DNA of 64,000 bases from Blasia pusilla. Its lineage: Eukaryota; Marchantiophyta; Marchantiopsida; Blasiales. Every line of letters begins with the position of its first letter. The stretch's first letter is position 1. The position numbers and the translations under genes are program-made. The stretch covers positions 21,762,001-21,826,000 of the forward strand of contig CM114274.1 in NCBI GenBank assembly GCA_050084515.1, written 5' to 3'. Shown piece after piece: positions 43,320 to 54,339 of the stretch. The notes below the pieces were generated by a model. It made no database searches, had not been told where the DNA came from, and saw nothing but the letters and a program-made list of their open reading frames with translations.

Positions 43320-43780
43320 GTGTTCATGGCATGTATGGCTATTTCCACCGTCGCCATGTGATGAGGGTATGGATTTAGCACGAGTGCCTTCATGCAAAAA
43401 TGCACCTCCAATGAATTTTGGCACTCCTCTGCAAACTGGGTACACGCCATGAACCTGTGGTTTCCATCCCAGAGGAAGAAATAGAGGTTCCACATCCAGC
43501 TGAATTCCATCCCCTCAATCGCTCTTTTGAATTCCTGATCTCTCATCCTCTAGAATGTTTCGAGCGCTTCCAAGTCCTCCTCCGTCACCAGCACTTGGGT
43601 TCCATGTTGATCGTAAGGCTGAACATAGAACGGAGGGAAGGTGTCAACGTAGGATGTTTTCATTGTCGACTGTTTCAGCTTCGCAATATCCTCGTCAGAC
43701 TGAATTTTGCGGACGAACTCCATTGTCCGCAATCGGCAAAGTGGAATTCTCGGGGTGTTCTGTCTCTCCATCAGTGCCAT
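43320..43780 (-). pseudogene. ParB-like (DGNHR) exon of MuMT methyltransferase-like gene
   Basis: Exon between an acceptor AAAGCAG before 43780 and a donor GTAAGT after 43320; one TAG after EEDLEALETF, otherwise open for about 153 codons. It reads MEFVRKIQSDEDIAKLKQS, PPFYVQPYDQHGTQVLVTEE, then FFLWDGNHRFMACTQFAEEC and HHMATVEIAIHAMN. A D-G-N-H-R box with flanking helices resembles the ParB/sulfiredoxin-like N-terminal domain, which in bacteria and phages is often fused to DNA methyltransferases. This fits its place upstream of the methyltransferase exons. Resemblance rests on one short motif. Confidence 0.45.
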
Positions 43781-43890
43781 CTGCTTTACAATCTGTCACA
43801 ACGGGGACAAAGTCAATAAACTACACTGAATTGCCAATGAATTGCAACATGGGCCTTCACATAACTCAAAGATCAAAGATCGTTTCTTAC

Positions 43891-44498
43891 CCGCTCAAAG
43901 ATTGGGTCGGTGTCTTGGCCCGCCAACTGCTCTGGGACAGCAGTTGGCAAGTCCACTGGAAACTCGTCAATCCGATAGAGGTCGATTTCTTCCGTTGGGC
44001 TCAGAGACGAGGGAGACTGCTCTCCTACTTCTTCAGAGATGTCCACCATCTCCACGCTGGCGGTCCTCATGACCTCATCGTTCGTCACTTGAACTTCAGC
44101 CATTTCCTCAGCTGATTTTATATTGATTGTGCCCCGGACTTCATCGGGGACATTTCGTGCATCTCAACACTTTTGGTTGGATGGGCCAGGCTTTCTTCAA
44201 TGGCAATCACTCTCCTCACCAACGCGTCCGGACGCTTCTTTTCACGCTTTTCCTCTGCGATCCTTTTCTTCAAGGCCTGCAATGCCTCAGCCTCTGCGTT
44301 CTGTTTTTGGAGCGCCTCCAAAACACGTTTTGCAAGAAGCTCTTGCCTGTGCATATCCGCTTCCCTTTCTCGCTCCTCGATCTCTTGCTGCCTTATCTCA
44401 TTGGCCAAACGAGGCCCTGGAGATGATGACGCAAGAGTCCTCATGGACTTGGGAGTGAAGCTCCCAACCTTGTTTGTTTGAGATTTTTTCCTCGTCAT
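43891..44498 (-). pseudogene. First exon of MuMT methyltransferase-like gene (basic coiled coil, acidic region)
   Basis: Starts at ATG 44498 (MTRKKSQTNKVGSFTPKSMR; basic, nuclear-localisation-like), then a long charged helix (EIRQQEIEEREREADMHRQE, LQKQNAEAEALQALKKRIAE), predicted coiled coil. A frameshift near 44150 separates it from DEVRGTINIKSAEEMAEVQV, and an acidic segment ends IFERG at the donor GGTAAGAA (intron from 43890). The next exon starts in frame at 43780 after a 110-bp intron. Upstream is the shared intergenic region with the transposase-like gene. Confidence 0.55.
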
Positions 44499-44814
44499 TG
44501 TTCCATAAAATGCCTCCTCCTCGACAACGAAGTTACTTTCTATGCACGATGAGTCGCCTTGATGGGTCGCATGCTGATGTCGCGTTGAGTCGCCTTGATG
44601 AGTCGCTCAAATCGTCTCGCGATGAGTCGTCGTATAAAGCGCCCCTTGGTATCTGGTCAGCTGCTGCGCGGAAGAGCAATCGAGATCGTGAAACAAAAAA
44701 CTAGAAATGAGTGAACCCTTGCCTATTTATACTTTTCAAGCCGTTGGGCTGACCGTTGGGTCGCACCGTCATTCTGACAGCGACGTGTCTGCCGTTATGG
44801 AAGTCTGGATGTGA

Positions 44815-45256
44815 AAACCACCAACCCGACGGTCTCCGATGGGTTGCAGGCATCCGTCCTCCTCGAGTTAAAAAGCCGAGCTATCCTGGCAACCGATCGG
44901 AGACCAAGGGTTGCGCGCCTCCGCCGTCTTGGGGCAAGAATGTGAGGTACCTGTGCAACCCGTCGGAGACCGGGGGGTTGCACGCTTCCCTCGTCTTGGG
45001 ATAACAAGGCGGGGTACTCGCGCAACTCGTCAGAGGCCGACAGGTTGCACGCATTCTTCATGTAAGCGTTACATGGCAAGGCACTTGCACAACCCGTCGA
45101 AGGCCGACGGGTTGCACTGTTCCCTCATCTTGGGGCTATAGGCAAGGTACCTGGGCAACCCGACGGTTACCGACAAGTTGCACGCTTTTCTATCCCTCGG
45201 GTAACAATGCGACAACTCATAGTTCCGAGGCAATCCCTTGCAATCCGACGGGTTAT
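44815..45256 (+). repeat. Palindrome minisatellite, about 66-bp unit, seven copies
   Basis: Palindromes start near 44822, 44893, 44954, 45022, 45089, 45153 and 45233. Each is GCAACCCGTCGGAGACCGAC plus GGGTTGC with variants; the linkers are also related (ACGCTTCCCTCGTCTTGGGG, then AAGGCGAGGTACCTG), so this is a tandem repeat and not unique spacers. Confidence 0.8.
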
Positions 45257-45624
45257 AAGGTCTACCCTGAGTTGGACAATCCCGTAACAGTCCCCAATGA
45301 TTGGTTGTCTTAGCAAATGCAAGCGATGTCTCGTATTTGATGCTAGCAAAACGACTCAAAAGACTATTGGTTGGCAAGAAGGGGGTACCAACCTAAGGGA
45401 CTCCGACGGGTTTCAACTTGCATTGGGACAGGGAAAAAAAAAACGGAACTGGGTGCTTCGCAACCCACATCTCTGATTCCCAAATTCTGCAATCCATCGG
45501 ACTCCGCCAAGTTGCAACAGAATTCAATCCATCATGTCAGACAATCCCATTTACCAAACTTCATCTTGTCAGTCAAATTGTGTCAAGAGAATCTGAGTCC
45601 CTATTCACTATAAATTAAACATTC

Positions 45625-45702
45625 TCATTCTCATACTCATACTCATACTCATACTCATACTCATACTCATACTCATACTCATACTCATACTCATACTCAT
45701 TC
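45625..45702 (+). repeat. Hexanucleotide microsatellite (ACTCAT)n
   Basis: About 12 uninterrupted units of ACTCAT followed by TTCCCA and TTCTTATCC variants, 60-140 bp upstream of the transposase-like gene start: a pyrimidine-rich 5' leader. Confidence 0.9.
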
Positions 45703-45762
45703 CCATTCCCATTCTTATCCTCATTCTTATTCTCAATCTCCCCCCAGTAGAATCTTCTGGGA

Positions 45763-46164
45763 ATGGATAATTATGTGAAGCTCACTTGTGGCAGTCATCT
45801 AGCGGCCGTTCCTGAATTAGAAATCGTTCGACCGCAAGCTCGCGAGTCTTTATACCAGTGGATGAAAAATTTCTCTTAGTTCGATTTCTTCTCCAAATTG
45901 GAACCATCTTTGTGTCCAAGGATGTTAGGGTGGATGATACGGAGGACATAATAGGTGAGACAATCCAACCATTGATTGCAGATCGTAAAGTATGGAATCT
46001 CCTACCTCTAGCAAATGGTCAATATAGAGTTTACAGCTTGCCTCTGAATTCCTCAATTTCCCAAGTTGACAGTCGAGAATTTTGAAGTGCATCAAGCTCT
46101 ACCTTTGCAATTCCTAGCTCAGTAGATCTGGCATCGACTCCAACTTCACACGTTCGTAACAATT
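45763..46164 (+). pseudogene. First exon of MuMT SWIM transposase-like gene, copy 2
   Basis: ATG at 45763 gives MDNYVKLTCGSHLAAVPELE; a frameshift near 45870 continues in FLLVRFLLQIGTIFVSKDVR and VWNLLPLANGQYRVYSLPL. A Ser-rich stretch follows after a further frame break. The start is chosen because it directly follows the microsatellite leader and precedes conserved sequence. The Athila LTR is inserted at 46165; the gene resumes at 61003, with about 1.5 kb (equivalent of 3200-4727) missing. Confidence 0.5.
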
Positions 46165-47456
46165 GTGATATCCAAAATTTTATACTTTTGAAGAAATACA
46201 TCTTTTTATTCAACGAAGACTTATATATACATTATGATTTTGATTATTATATATTATTATGGAGAAGAATGAGTAAGATTAAAGTGAATCATGAAGCTCC
46301 AAGGATAAGGCAGAGAGTTAGAAAATCAAGGATTTGCCTAAGAGGAGAGGAGAATAATATAGCAAAGTCTAAAGATCTAGCAAGAAGATTTGGAAGGACA
46401 ACGAAGCTATGTGAAGCTCTGTTAAGCTCTGTCTATGAAGTGCTTCACTCCTAAACGAAGCATAATGAAGCAAAATGAAGCATGATGAAGAAGAAGAGGA
46501 AGAAGTACTTCGCTCTTGAATGAAGCACTTGGAACAAGAACAAAGAATGGAGTGCTTTGTCTTCAGATCAGGAGAAAGAGCTTCATCCTCAAGCGAAGCA
46601 AAAGAGGTCCAGACTTAGCAGCGAAGCAAAGCTAAGATTGACAGTGATTTCAAGGGACACCGTTAAAACAGTTAGACTAGGAAGAGGCGCGACTTTTTGT
46701 ATCAAATAGGAAGTTAGAATAGTTATGATCAGGGGATTCATAGGGATCTTAGGAAAAGAGAGGAGCACCATAGATCTAGGTAGTTACAAATGTTGAAGAG
46801 ACACGAGTTTCATCAAGAACACTTCGAATTTTTGGAACACTTCTACTTCAGAGAGTATTTAAGAAGCATGAAAGTAGCTATCATCATCATTCTCTTACGA
46901 AGTCCTTATGCTATAGGAATGGTCCGAACAAGGGAGTAGTACCCTCTCGAGCTTGTATACACTTTTGAAGCTTTCTCATTCTTGATGGAGTAGTAAAGCA
47001 CTCATTCATTCATCCTGATGTGCGATGCTTATGTCTAAGTATTCTTTTTGGGTCTGCAGAGTGAATCTGGTGAACCTTTCTCATCAATGGAATAATCAAC
47101 ATAGAGTTGTAGGAAATCTGTTTCACAGAGAGTAGCCTGCCAAGACGGATTGAGTTTCGAAAGTAGGAGAAGCCAACTTTCATGTTGAGGTCTCTGTGAG
47201 GTTTCTTGATATCGAGAGGCAATCTACTTGAGCGTGTTGTCAACTCCACTAGAGAGAATTGAGAAAAGGAACTTTGGTACTAAGAAAGATCCGAAGATAT
47301 TGATAAGACATTGAATATAAATCATACGCATTTAAATACAACTATTACAACAGAATTGTAATTTCGAACTCTCTTTTCATTAAACAATGATCCTCTTGGG
47401 GATCGAACTCAGTAAACGACTGTAAAATTGAAACTCTTATACATTACATATAGAAC
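46165..47456 (+). repeat. 5' LTR of Athila-like A2
   Basis: Starts TGATATCCAAAATTTTATAC and is collinear with the A1 LTR (minus, 15681-14339), ending before the Asp-type PBS. Only one copy of the GAAGAAGTACTTCGCTCTTG minisatellite, against two or more in A1. Confidence 0.85.
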
Positions 47457-47466
47457 CAAAAAATTT

Positions 47467-47487
47467 TTGGCGCCGCTGCCGGGGATC
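47467..47487 (+). promoter_or_regulatory. Primer binding site of A2 (Asp-tRNA type)
   Basis: TGGCGCCGCTGCCGGGGATC, identical to the A1 site. Confidence 0.88.
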
Positions 47488-47509
47488 ATAAGCTTTGTTG
47501 GAGAGGGAG

Positions 47510-48322
47510 AGAGAGACATAGGGAACCCAAGAGTGGGGAAAGAAGGCTCGTCTCCTAGAAGACCCAACCATCTAGTCCTTATTGAAGACCATCTGTTATC
47601 CCTAGCTATCCCCCTAAGACAATGGATGAAAGAAGATAACAACCGGTTTGCTGCATTGGTGCTAGAAAAGATAGAACAATTAATTAGTATTTTCAAAGAA
47701 CCAGTTTTCGAATGGTGCTTTGCCCATGAACGTCAGTTGTACTTGGTGATGACCCGGTACTTCTGTTTATGGGAGGAAAACTTGGCAGGAAGATTAAGAG
47801 CACCTACACACTCCTGTAGGCTTTAGGAACTAGGAATAAGGAAGATCTAATTTCCCTCCATGGACCCCTACCTTGTGGTGATCGTGGGTGCGGAAGCAAG
47901 CTCCCGAATCCCAAAAGGGACTCATGGAAGTCTCCCGGCCCTCTTCACAAGATCAGCGAGTTGATCGACGCAATAAGCAACAAGAAGATCACCCATCTTG
48001 GAGACCTCCGGGGGTGTCTCCCAATCTTTGGCCTCGCACGAAGCCCAAGAACAAGAAGAGGGATAGGAATACGCTCCTAGCACGTCTCCTGCCAGTTTCT
48101 GCAGTCAGACGAAGAGTCAACCTGGAACCCCTTTGGGGACTCGGGGGACGAGGAGCCGACCAAATCAACCAGATCGGAACCGCTGCCTCCTCCCTCCCTC
48201 GTATCAAGCCCGGGACCCAACAGCAGAAATTTCCCAATGGCCAACACTAGAAAGACGGTGCTAAGATACCCCACATTTGCAAGGGGACGTCGAGATGATG
48301 TTGACAACTTTGTGCTTGAATT
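47510..48322 (+). pseudogene. Gag of A2, 5' part
   Basis: Leading frame GNPRVGKEGSSPRRPNHLVL to LRAPTHSCRL and stop at 47826, homologous to the leading A1 frame with its stop at an equivalent place. A second frame at 47888-48250 carries PSWRPPGVSP and GTQQQKFPNGQH, then the gag core start GRRDDVDNFVLEF, where the copia element interrupts at 48323. Its continuation is at 53324. Confidence 0.82.
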
Positions 48323-48743
48323 TATTGGATTCTCAACATCCACTCCTCTGAGCACCATTGATTTGATCGGCCCCCTTGTATGAGGAGAAGCCTAGATCGA
48401 TGGTTCCGACTTAGACGTCGAAGGAGTCATAGTAATATGACGTAGGTGGTTTACGGAGAAGCGTTACTAGGTTTATCTAACCCTACATTGCATCAGGGTG
48501 CGAGGCACCCTGATGCAAATTTTTTCTATTAATAGAAACGAAGAAAAATAGGTAAAAACCCTAGTTTTCCCGAGTAGTCAAATAGTCGGGAGCCGCAGCT
48601 GTAGTGCATTCTCGTATGTCGGGTTATCTCCCGATTCAGGTTCCATCGAAGCTCTTCTGGTGAGCGCACGGACGGACTAGGCCACTTTGTATCTCTAAGT
48701 TTTGTAAAGATTTCAGTGATTTCGTCACTTTTGTTTTCTCTCA
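48323..48743 (+). repeat. 5' LTR of the copia element
   Basis: 421 bp; contains a 14-bp-arm hairpin (TTGCATCAGGGTGC / GCACCCTGATGCAA) in its middle. Confidence 0.92.
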
Positions 48744-48755
48744 TGGTATCGAGCA
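48744..48755 (+). promoter_or_regulatory. Primer binding site of the copia element
   Basis: TGGTATCGAGC directly after the LTR; one base differs from the usual TGGTATCAGAGC (AGA to GA). Confidence 0.85.
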
Positions 48756-48812
48756 AAGAGGTTTTCCAAGATTTGGTATCCGCGATCTAGTGTGTTTGCA
48801 CAAAATCTTGAG

Positions 48813-49985
48813 AGATGGCTACCTCTTCGATTAAATTGCTCGCTCGCCCTCCTCCATTTGGGTGAAGGGAAGTTAGATGGGTCTAACTATACGTTGTGGA
48901 AGTTCAAAATGAGAACTGTTCTCGAATCATTTGAGATCGGGAAACGGCCTGCTGTGGGTCGATTCAAATCCACAAGCTAGTGTGAGTTTGCATGTTCATC
49001 TTCATCGGGGACATCGATCTGTTGTATTATTGGCATGGAGACGCAGAAATGTTGATGCTCTATATGCGATTGTCACGAATGTAATCGATTTGTCATGACT
49101 CTCATTCAACATACAACCACCTCTTTCTTGAGGCGTGGAACATTTTGAAGAATCAAGATGAAACAAGGAATGAGACTCGGATTCAGAACTGGAGAATCAC
49201 TTACGTCCGAGAAATTTTCAGAAGGAGAAAGCGCGGAGCAATTTTTGACAAGGATCAAGAATCTTCAAGATCAGATGGAGTCCGTGGGAATTTCAAAGTC
49301 TAGCGAAGATTTGGCACGTCGGTGCATAAGGATTTTGCCTCCAAGGTATGATGAGTTTGGTCATCTTTGACTTTGAATACTCAAGTAAGACCCATGCCGC
49401 TTACTTTTGAACAATTTAGTGCAATGTTGGTAGAAGAGGAAATGCGCTTCAAAGCAAGAGAGGGAAGAAGTGACGCAAAGACATTTATCGCCAACGTCTG
49501 AGAGAGGTAAAAATCAGGATTACAGTTCAAATGTCAAGAAGAAATTTCCAAGAAAAACCTTCAAATGCTTTTATTGTGGTAAGCTAGGTCATCTTATCAA
49601 AGATTGTAGGAAGAGGAGTCAGGATGAGAAGAACGGTTGTTTAAGACCTAAGAAGGAGTCTGGAAATTCTGTAGAACTGGGAGAACATGAAGTAGATGCT
49701 TGGGTAGCAATAGAAGAGTTTTGCACACAGGCAGAACATTCCACTAAGACAAAGAGTGAAGATGCATGGGTGCTTGATAGTGGAGCGTCTAGGCATATGA
49801 CCAATCATAAGGATTGGTATAGCTCCTTACACCCTCTACAGGAGCTCATCGTTGTTACTGTTGGGAATAATGCAAAGTGCCCTGTAGAAGGGAAAGGCAC
49901 AATTTCTTTAGTCTCACAAAAAGGAGATGAAAAGAAGTTAATTGATGTCTTGACGCATTACGAGTTGAAGCGAAATTTGATTTGA
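48813..49985 (+). pseudogene. Copia gag, zinc knuckle and protease
   Basis: ATG at about 48813 (MATSSIKLLARPPPFG, then a stop); the gag frame continues LDGSNYTLWKFKMRTVLESF, LTRIKNLQDQMESVGI and LARRCIRILPPRYDEF. Knuckle CFYCGKLGHLIKDC is at 49565-49610. Protease DAWVLDSGASRHMTNHKDWY with catalytic D-S-G is at about 49760-49825. At least two frame breaks in gag. Confidence 0.88.
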
Positions 49986-50149
49986 TGGCGGTATTATGTG
50001 ATCGTGACCTAGAAGTTCGTTTCAAGAAAATCGAGCGATCATTGAGAATGCCAATGGGAAAGTAGTGGGTGAAGGTATACGACGTGGAAATATCTACGAG
50101 TTGTATGCTTTCACGACAAGTGTAGGTCTGAGATCTTAGTAGCGATAAG

Positions 50150-51015
50150 TTGTGGTATGAAAGATTTGGTCACCTAAGCTTTCCCTTACTAAGTCGATGC
50201 AAAAATCTGGCATGGTTCTTTGATTTACCAACAATTTCGAGTGTCGGATACTTGTGAAGCTTGTATGATGGGCAAGCAATACCGACAACCATTTCCACAA
50301 GAGTCCAACAATATGGCAAAGGCTCCTCTAGAGTTGATACATCTTGACCTCTGTGGTAAAATGAGAATAGTGGCATTAGGTGGTTCTTCCTACTTCTTTT
50401 TAGTTGTTTAAACGATTATAGTAGGAAGATGTGGGTGTATTTCTTCGTGATAAGGCAAGTGCTTTTGGAAAATTTAAAGTATGGCACAAGTGGTTGAGAA
50501 TGAGACAGAAAGAAGGTACAAAAGCTTCGCACCGATCGAGGAGGAGAATTCTTATCAATAGAATTCAACAAATATTTGGGAGAGCATGGAATCAAGCGAC
50601 AGTTAACCACGGCACATACACCACAACAAAATGGAGTTGTTGAGCGTCGAAACCGTACAATGGTGGAGATGGCAAGATGTATGATGAAAGCAAAAGGTTT
50701 TGTGAAGGATTTTGGGTGAAGCCGCATTATCTTGCCGTATATATTATAAATAGAAGTGCTACCAAGTCAGTGCAAGGCATGACTCCTCATCAATCATACT
50801 CAGGTAAGGTACCATCAGTCCAACATTTCAGGACTTTTGGTAGTGAGTGTTTTGTACATATTCCTGAAGCATCGAGGACCAAGTTGGAGTCCAAGAGCAT
50901 GAAGTGCATCTTTATGGGATACAGTGATGAGTCTAAAGCTTATCGCCTTTGGTGTCCTGAGGAAAAGAAGATGCTTGTGAGTCGTGACGTGGTGTTCCAG
51001 GAACAGCCTCGTTAA
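50150..51015 (+). pseudogene. Copia integrase
   Basis: Zinc-finger end TCEACMMGKQYRQPF (50250-50300), core LELIHLDLCGKM (first D), LTTAHTPQQNGVVERRNRTM (E, about 50600-50660, in a shifted frame), HYLAVYIINRSATKSVQGMT and HFRTFGSECFVHIPEASRT. Stops near 50410 and 50640 and frameshifts; the middle Asp segment (about 50530) is frame-shifted (LRTDRGGEF-like). Confidence 0.85.
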
Positions 51016-51190
51016 GTGGCGGATATCAGTGGTCCGTCCACATTATCATTAAACGAAGAGATAACCCACCAGAGCACACCACAGATGTTTACACCAGATC
51101 ATCAAGAAGAAGAATTTGGTGATGATTACAAAGAGCAACCTGCTCTTCCACTACGGTCGTCATACCCTAAGTGGATAAAGCAGCTCTTGG

Positions 51191-52856
51191 ATGGTAAGGA
51201 TCCACCAAAGAATCGATGAAGTTGTTACACATCCAAGGAGATCCAAGAGACTAGAGGAGCAGAATAGAGCTTCCGCACATCTCGTCAACATGGCCCTGAT
51301 GACAGAGGTCTTGAAGGTGGAAGAGCCATCATGCTTGGATGAGGCCCTGGCTCATCCTCAATGGAGAGAGGCCATGCAGACGGAGATGGACGCTATTCAG
51401 AGAAATGAAACTTGGACTTTGGTTGAAAAGCCCAGAGAGGACAGAAGATAATACGCACCAAGTGGGTGTACAAGACCAAGTACAAGTCGACGGTACATTG
51501 GATAAATTCAAAACGAGGTTGGTCGCACAAGGATGCTCACAAATCGAAGGCTTTGACTACTATGAGACTTTTGCTCCCACTTTGCAAGGATGACAACCAT
51601 TCGAATTGTTCTAGCGGTTGCGGGAACAAGACGTTGGCTGATACTCAATACGATGTGAAGTCCGCTTTTCGAACGGGGAGTCTCAAGGAGGAGGTAAATG
51701 TTTCTCAACCACCAGGTTTTGAGACACCGGATCGAAGAGAAAGTTTGTTTACTTCATCGAGCATTGTATGGGTTGAAGCAAGCCCCAAGGGTATGGTATC
51801 AACGAATAGATACATTCTTTGAGAGAAAGGTCTCATGAAGAGTCCTTTAGAAGCAAATTTGTATGTGGTTTTGCGAAGATGGGATGTATATGTTGATAGT
51901 CTTGTATGTGGATGATCGATCATCACAGGAGACCCTGAAAGAAGAAAATAGAGGAAATGAAGGGAGTGTTGGAATCTGAGTTTGATATGTCAGATTTAGG
52001 TCTTCTGCACTACTTTATAGGACTGGAAATTTGGCAACAGTTAGATTCTATTTTTCTCTCTCAGCAGAAGTATGCTAGAGAAATCTTGAAGGCATTCGGG
52101 ATGACCGAGTGTAAGGCAGTGGTCTCCCCAATGGAGGTAGAGTTGAAACTCTCGATGGAGGATGTTTCACCATTGGTAGATGAAAAGATGTACATAAAGC
52201 TTGTAGGCAGTTTGATATTTTTGTGTAACAATAGACCAGACATTAGCTTCGCTGTGGGAGTATTGAGTAGGTTCTCAACTAAGCCTCGTGAGAACCATTG
52301 GAAGGCAGGGATGCGTGTGTTGAAGTACATCAAAGGCACTATCGAGTACGGCATCACCTATGGAGCAGGGACGAAAATGACAGGTTTTTGTGACTCAGAT
52401 TGGGCAAGAGATTTAGATTCTCGAAGATCAGTTTCGGGTTATTGCTTCTTGGTAGGATCAGGTGTGGTGTCATGGGTCAGCAAGAAGCAACCTACAGTGG
52501 CTCTTTCTTCTACCGAGGCAGAGTACAAGGCGGCTTGTTATGCTTCTTGTGAAGCAGTATGGTTGAGATGGATACTGGAGGGCATAGGAGAAGCACCAGA
52601 AAGTGCTACTGTAATGTGGTGTGACAATCAGAGTTGCATTGCCATAGCACATAATCCTGTGTTTCATGCTCGTACGAAGCACATAGAGATCCAGTACCAT
52701 TTTGTTTGTGAATTGATCAAGAGAGAGGTTTTGAAGTTAGTGTATTGTCCAACAGAGGATAACCGTGCAGACATCTTCACGAAAGCCTTGAGCGGAGATC
52801 ATCTTCACCGACATCTGAAGGGTCTTGGCATAGGTCCAAGACAGTATTCCATATGA
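51191..52856 (+). pseudogene. Copia reverse transcriptase and RNase H
   Basis: RT: HPQWREAMQTEMDAIQRNET, VHWIN, FKTRLVAQGCSQIEGFDYYE, DVKSAFRTGSLKEEV, then LYVDD followed by a one-base deletion. RNase H, open for 299 codons from 51957: SDLGLLHYFIGLEI, LVGSLIFLCNNRPDISFAVG, GFCDSDWARDLDSRRSVSGY, ALSSTEAEYKAACYASCEAV, WCDNQSCIAIAHNPVFHART, RADIFTKALSG. Catalytic Y-V-D-D is present but out of frame. Confidence 0.92.
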
Positions 52857-52876
52857 GAATGGATATTGAGGGGGGG

Positions 52877-53323
52877 TATTGGATTCTCAACATCCACTCC
52901 TCTGAGCACCATTGATTTGATCGGCCCCCTTGTATGAGGAGAAGCCTAGATCAATGGTTCCGACTTAGACGTAGAAGGAGTCATAGTAATATGACGTAGG
53001 TGGTTTACAGAGTAGCGTTACTAGGTTTATCTAACCCTATATTGCATCAGGGTGCGGGGCACCCTGATGCAATATAGGGTTAGATAAATATAGGGCAATT
53101 TTTTTCTATTAATAGAAACGAAGAAAAATAGGTAAAAACCCTAGTTTTCCCGAGTAGTCAAATATTCGGGAGCCGCAGCGGTAGCCCATTCTCGTATGTC
53201 GAGTTATCTCCCAGTTCAGGTTCCATCGAAGCTCTTCTGTGAGCGCACGGATGGACTAGGCCACTTTGTATCTCTAAGTTTTGTAAAGATTTCAGTGATT
53301 TCGTCACTTTCTGTTTTCTCTCA
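52877..53323 (+). repeat. 3' LTR of the copia element, with extended hairpin
   Basis: 447 bp. The hairpin now has perfect 30-bp arms (53026-53055 and 53059-53088, 3-base loop), whereas the 5' LTR has 14-bp arms. The 26 added bases after GATGCAA are the reverse complement of the sequence left of the hairpin plus a few extra bases. Confidence 0.92.
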
Positions 53324-53328
53324 GAATT

Positions 53329-54240
53329 TACCCATGTAGCTAAGGCTAATGGAGAAGGCTCAGAGAGGATTTGTTGCGAGTCTTGCCTGGCCTACTTAAG
53401 AAGCGAGCAAGCCAATGGTACGAGGGTCTCGGAGCGGATGTCATGGAAACTTGGAGAAAGGTACTAGAGGCCTTTCTTCATGAGTTCTATGACCTTGAGT
53501 TTGAGGACAGGCTTCTAACGAAGCTTCGCGACTTGAAACATAAAAAGAAGGAAACTCTCAGGGAATACACCCAAAGGTTTCGTAGCCTTGTGAATAAACT
53601 TGAACACACTACTACCTCACAATTGGTAGATTGGTTTGTGTCCGGACTGTCCAAAGAAATGGATTGGTACTGCCGACAAGGCCAACGAGATTCCCTGGAA
53701 GCATTCATAGCATCCGCAGAGGCGTACGAGGCCTCCGAGAAGTTCCGCAAAACACGAAGACGGTGTCATCAATGACAAGGTTCTTCCCAAACTAGTTCTT
53801 TGTTTGAGGATGAAGCGTCCTCTATAGACGGAATCCTCTAGTGGGGACACCACGGAGTCCTCAGACTCCGAAAAAGATTTAAAATCTAAGCGGAAAAAAA
53901 AAGCATGCGCCACCACTCTCCCAAGCATCAAAGGAAAATCATACCAACAAAGCACCTTCCCCAGTGGTCGATAAGTCCAGTACGGAGGATAACGAGGAAG
54001 GCAGGAAAGTCTGCCATTGAAGAATTAAGTAAACAAATGGCGGAATTGAAGGTACATCTGGCGGCCCAGAAGGACCCCAGAAGACGACCAAGTCTAATGA
54101 GGCCCAACATCTGGTATAGTACTTGCGAAACCCAAGGGCATGGTGCTCAAGAATTTCATACTCAAAGAGATTTACGTTGGATCCAAGAAGATCCAACTAC
54201 GGAAGAAGGGTGGTATGAACCCGAATAGTGGGAAGGGTGT
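53329..54240 (+). pseudogene. Gag of A2, 3' part
   Basis: Continues the gag core: KKRASQWYEGLGADVMETWR, FLHEFYDLEFEDRLLTKLRD, YTQRFRSLVNKLEHTTTSQL, then a linker with a SAIEELSKQMAELKVHLAAQ helix (54010-54065). Frames shift near 53370, 53775 and 53900. Confidence 0.85.
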
Positions 54241-54339
54241 TATGCAATCCAAGTTGTGCCACCGCCTAATCCCGGACGAAGTTGGATCACCCAATATGTG
54301 CCTCTAGAATATGGGGAATAGAGACCCCTAAGATAGATT

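Larger units (their letters stand above)
44499..45762. promoter_or_regulatory. Divergent intergenic region between the two MuMT genes
   Basis: Between ATG 44498 (leftward) and ATG 45763 (rightward). Contains CATCGCGACGAGTCG-like repeats near 44550-44630, the 66-bp palindrome minisatellite (44815-45256), two more palindromes at about 45398 and 45491, and the ACTCAT microsatellite. It is the likely promoter zone for both genes; no TATA box is assigned with confidence. Confidence 0.4.
48323..53323 (+). mobile_element. Complete Ty1/copia element nested in A2 gag
   Basis: 5001 bp: LTRs 48323-48743 and 52877-53323, PBS TGGTATCGAGC at 48744, polypurine tract GAGGGGGGG before 52877. Domain order gag, CCHC, protease, integrase, RT, RNase H, which defines Ty1/copia. 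LTRs start TATTGG where TGTTGG is usual and end CTCTCA. Frames are broken in gag, integrase and RT; the RNase H part is open for 299 codons. Confidence 0.95.
48318..53328. repeat. GAATT target-site duplications of the copia element
   Basis: GAATT at 48318-48322 and 53324-53328; joining the flanks restores the gag sequence corresponding to VLKFTHVAK in A1. Confidence 0.88.

Noticed and set aside
43418-44115. Plus-strand frames of 133 and 186 codons
   Set aside because: The minus strand has good splice sites and a collinear protein; these are antisense shadows.
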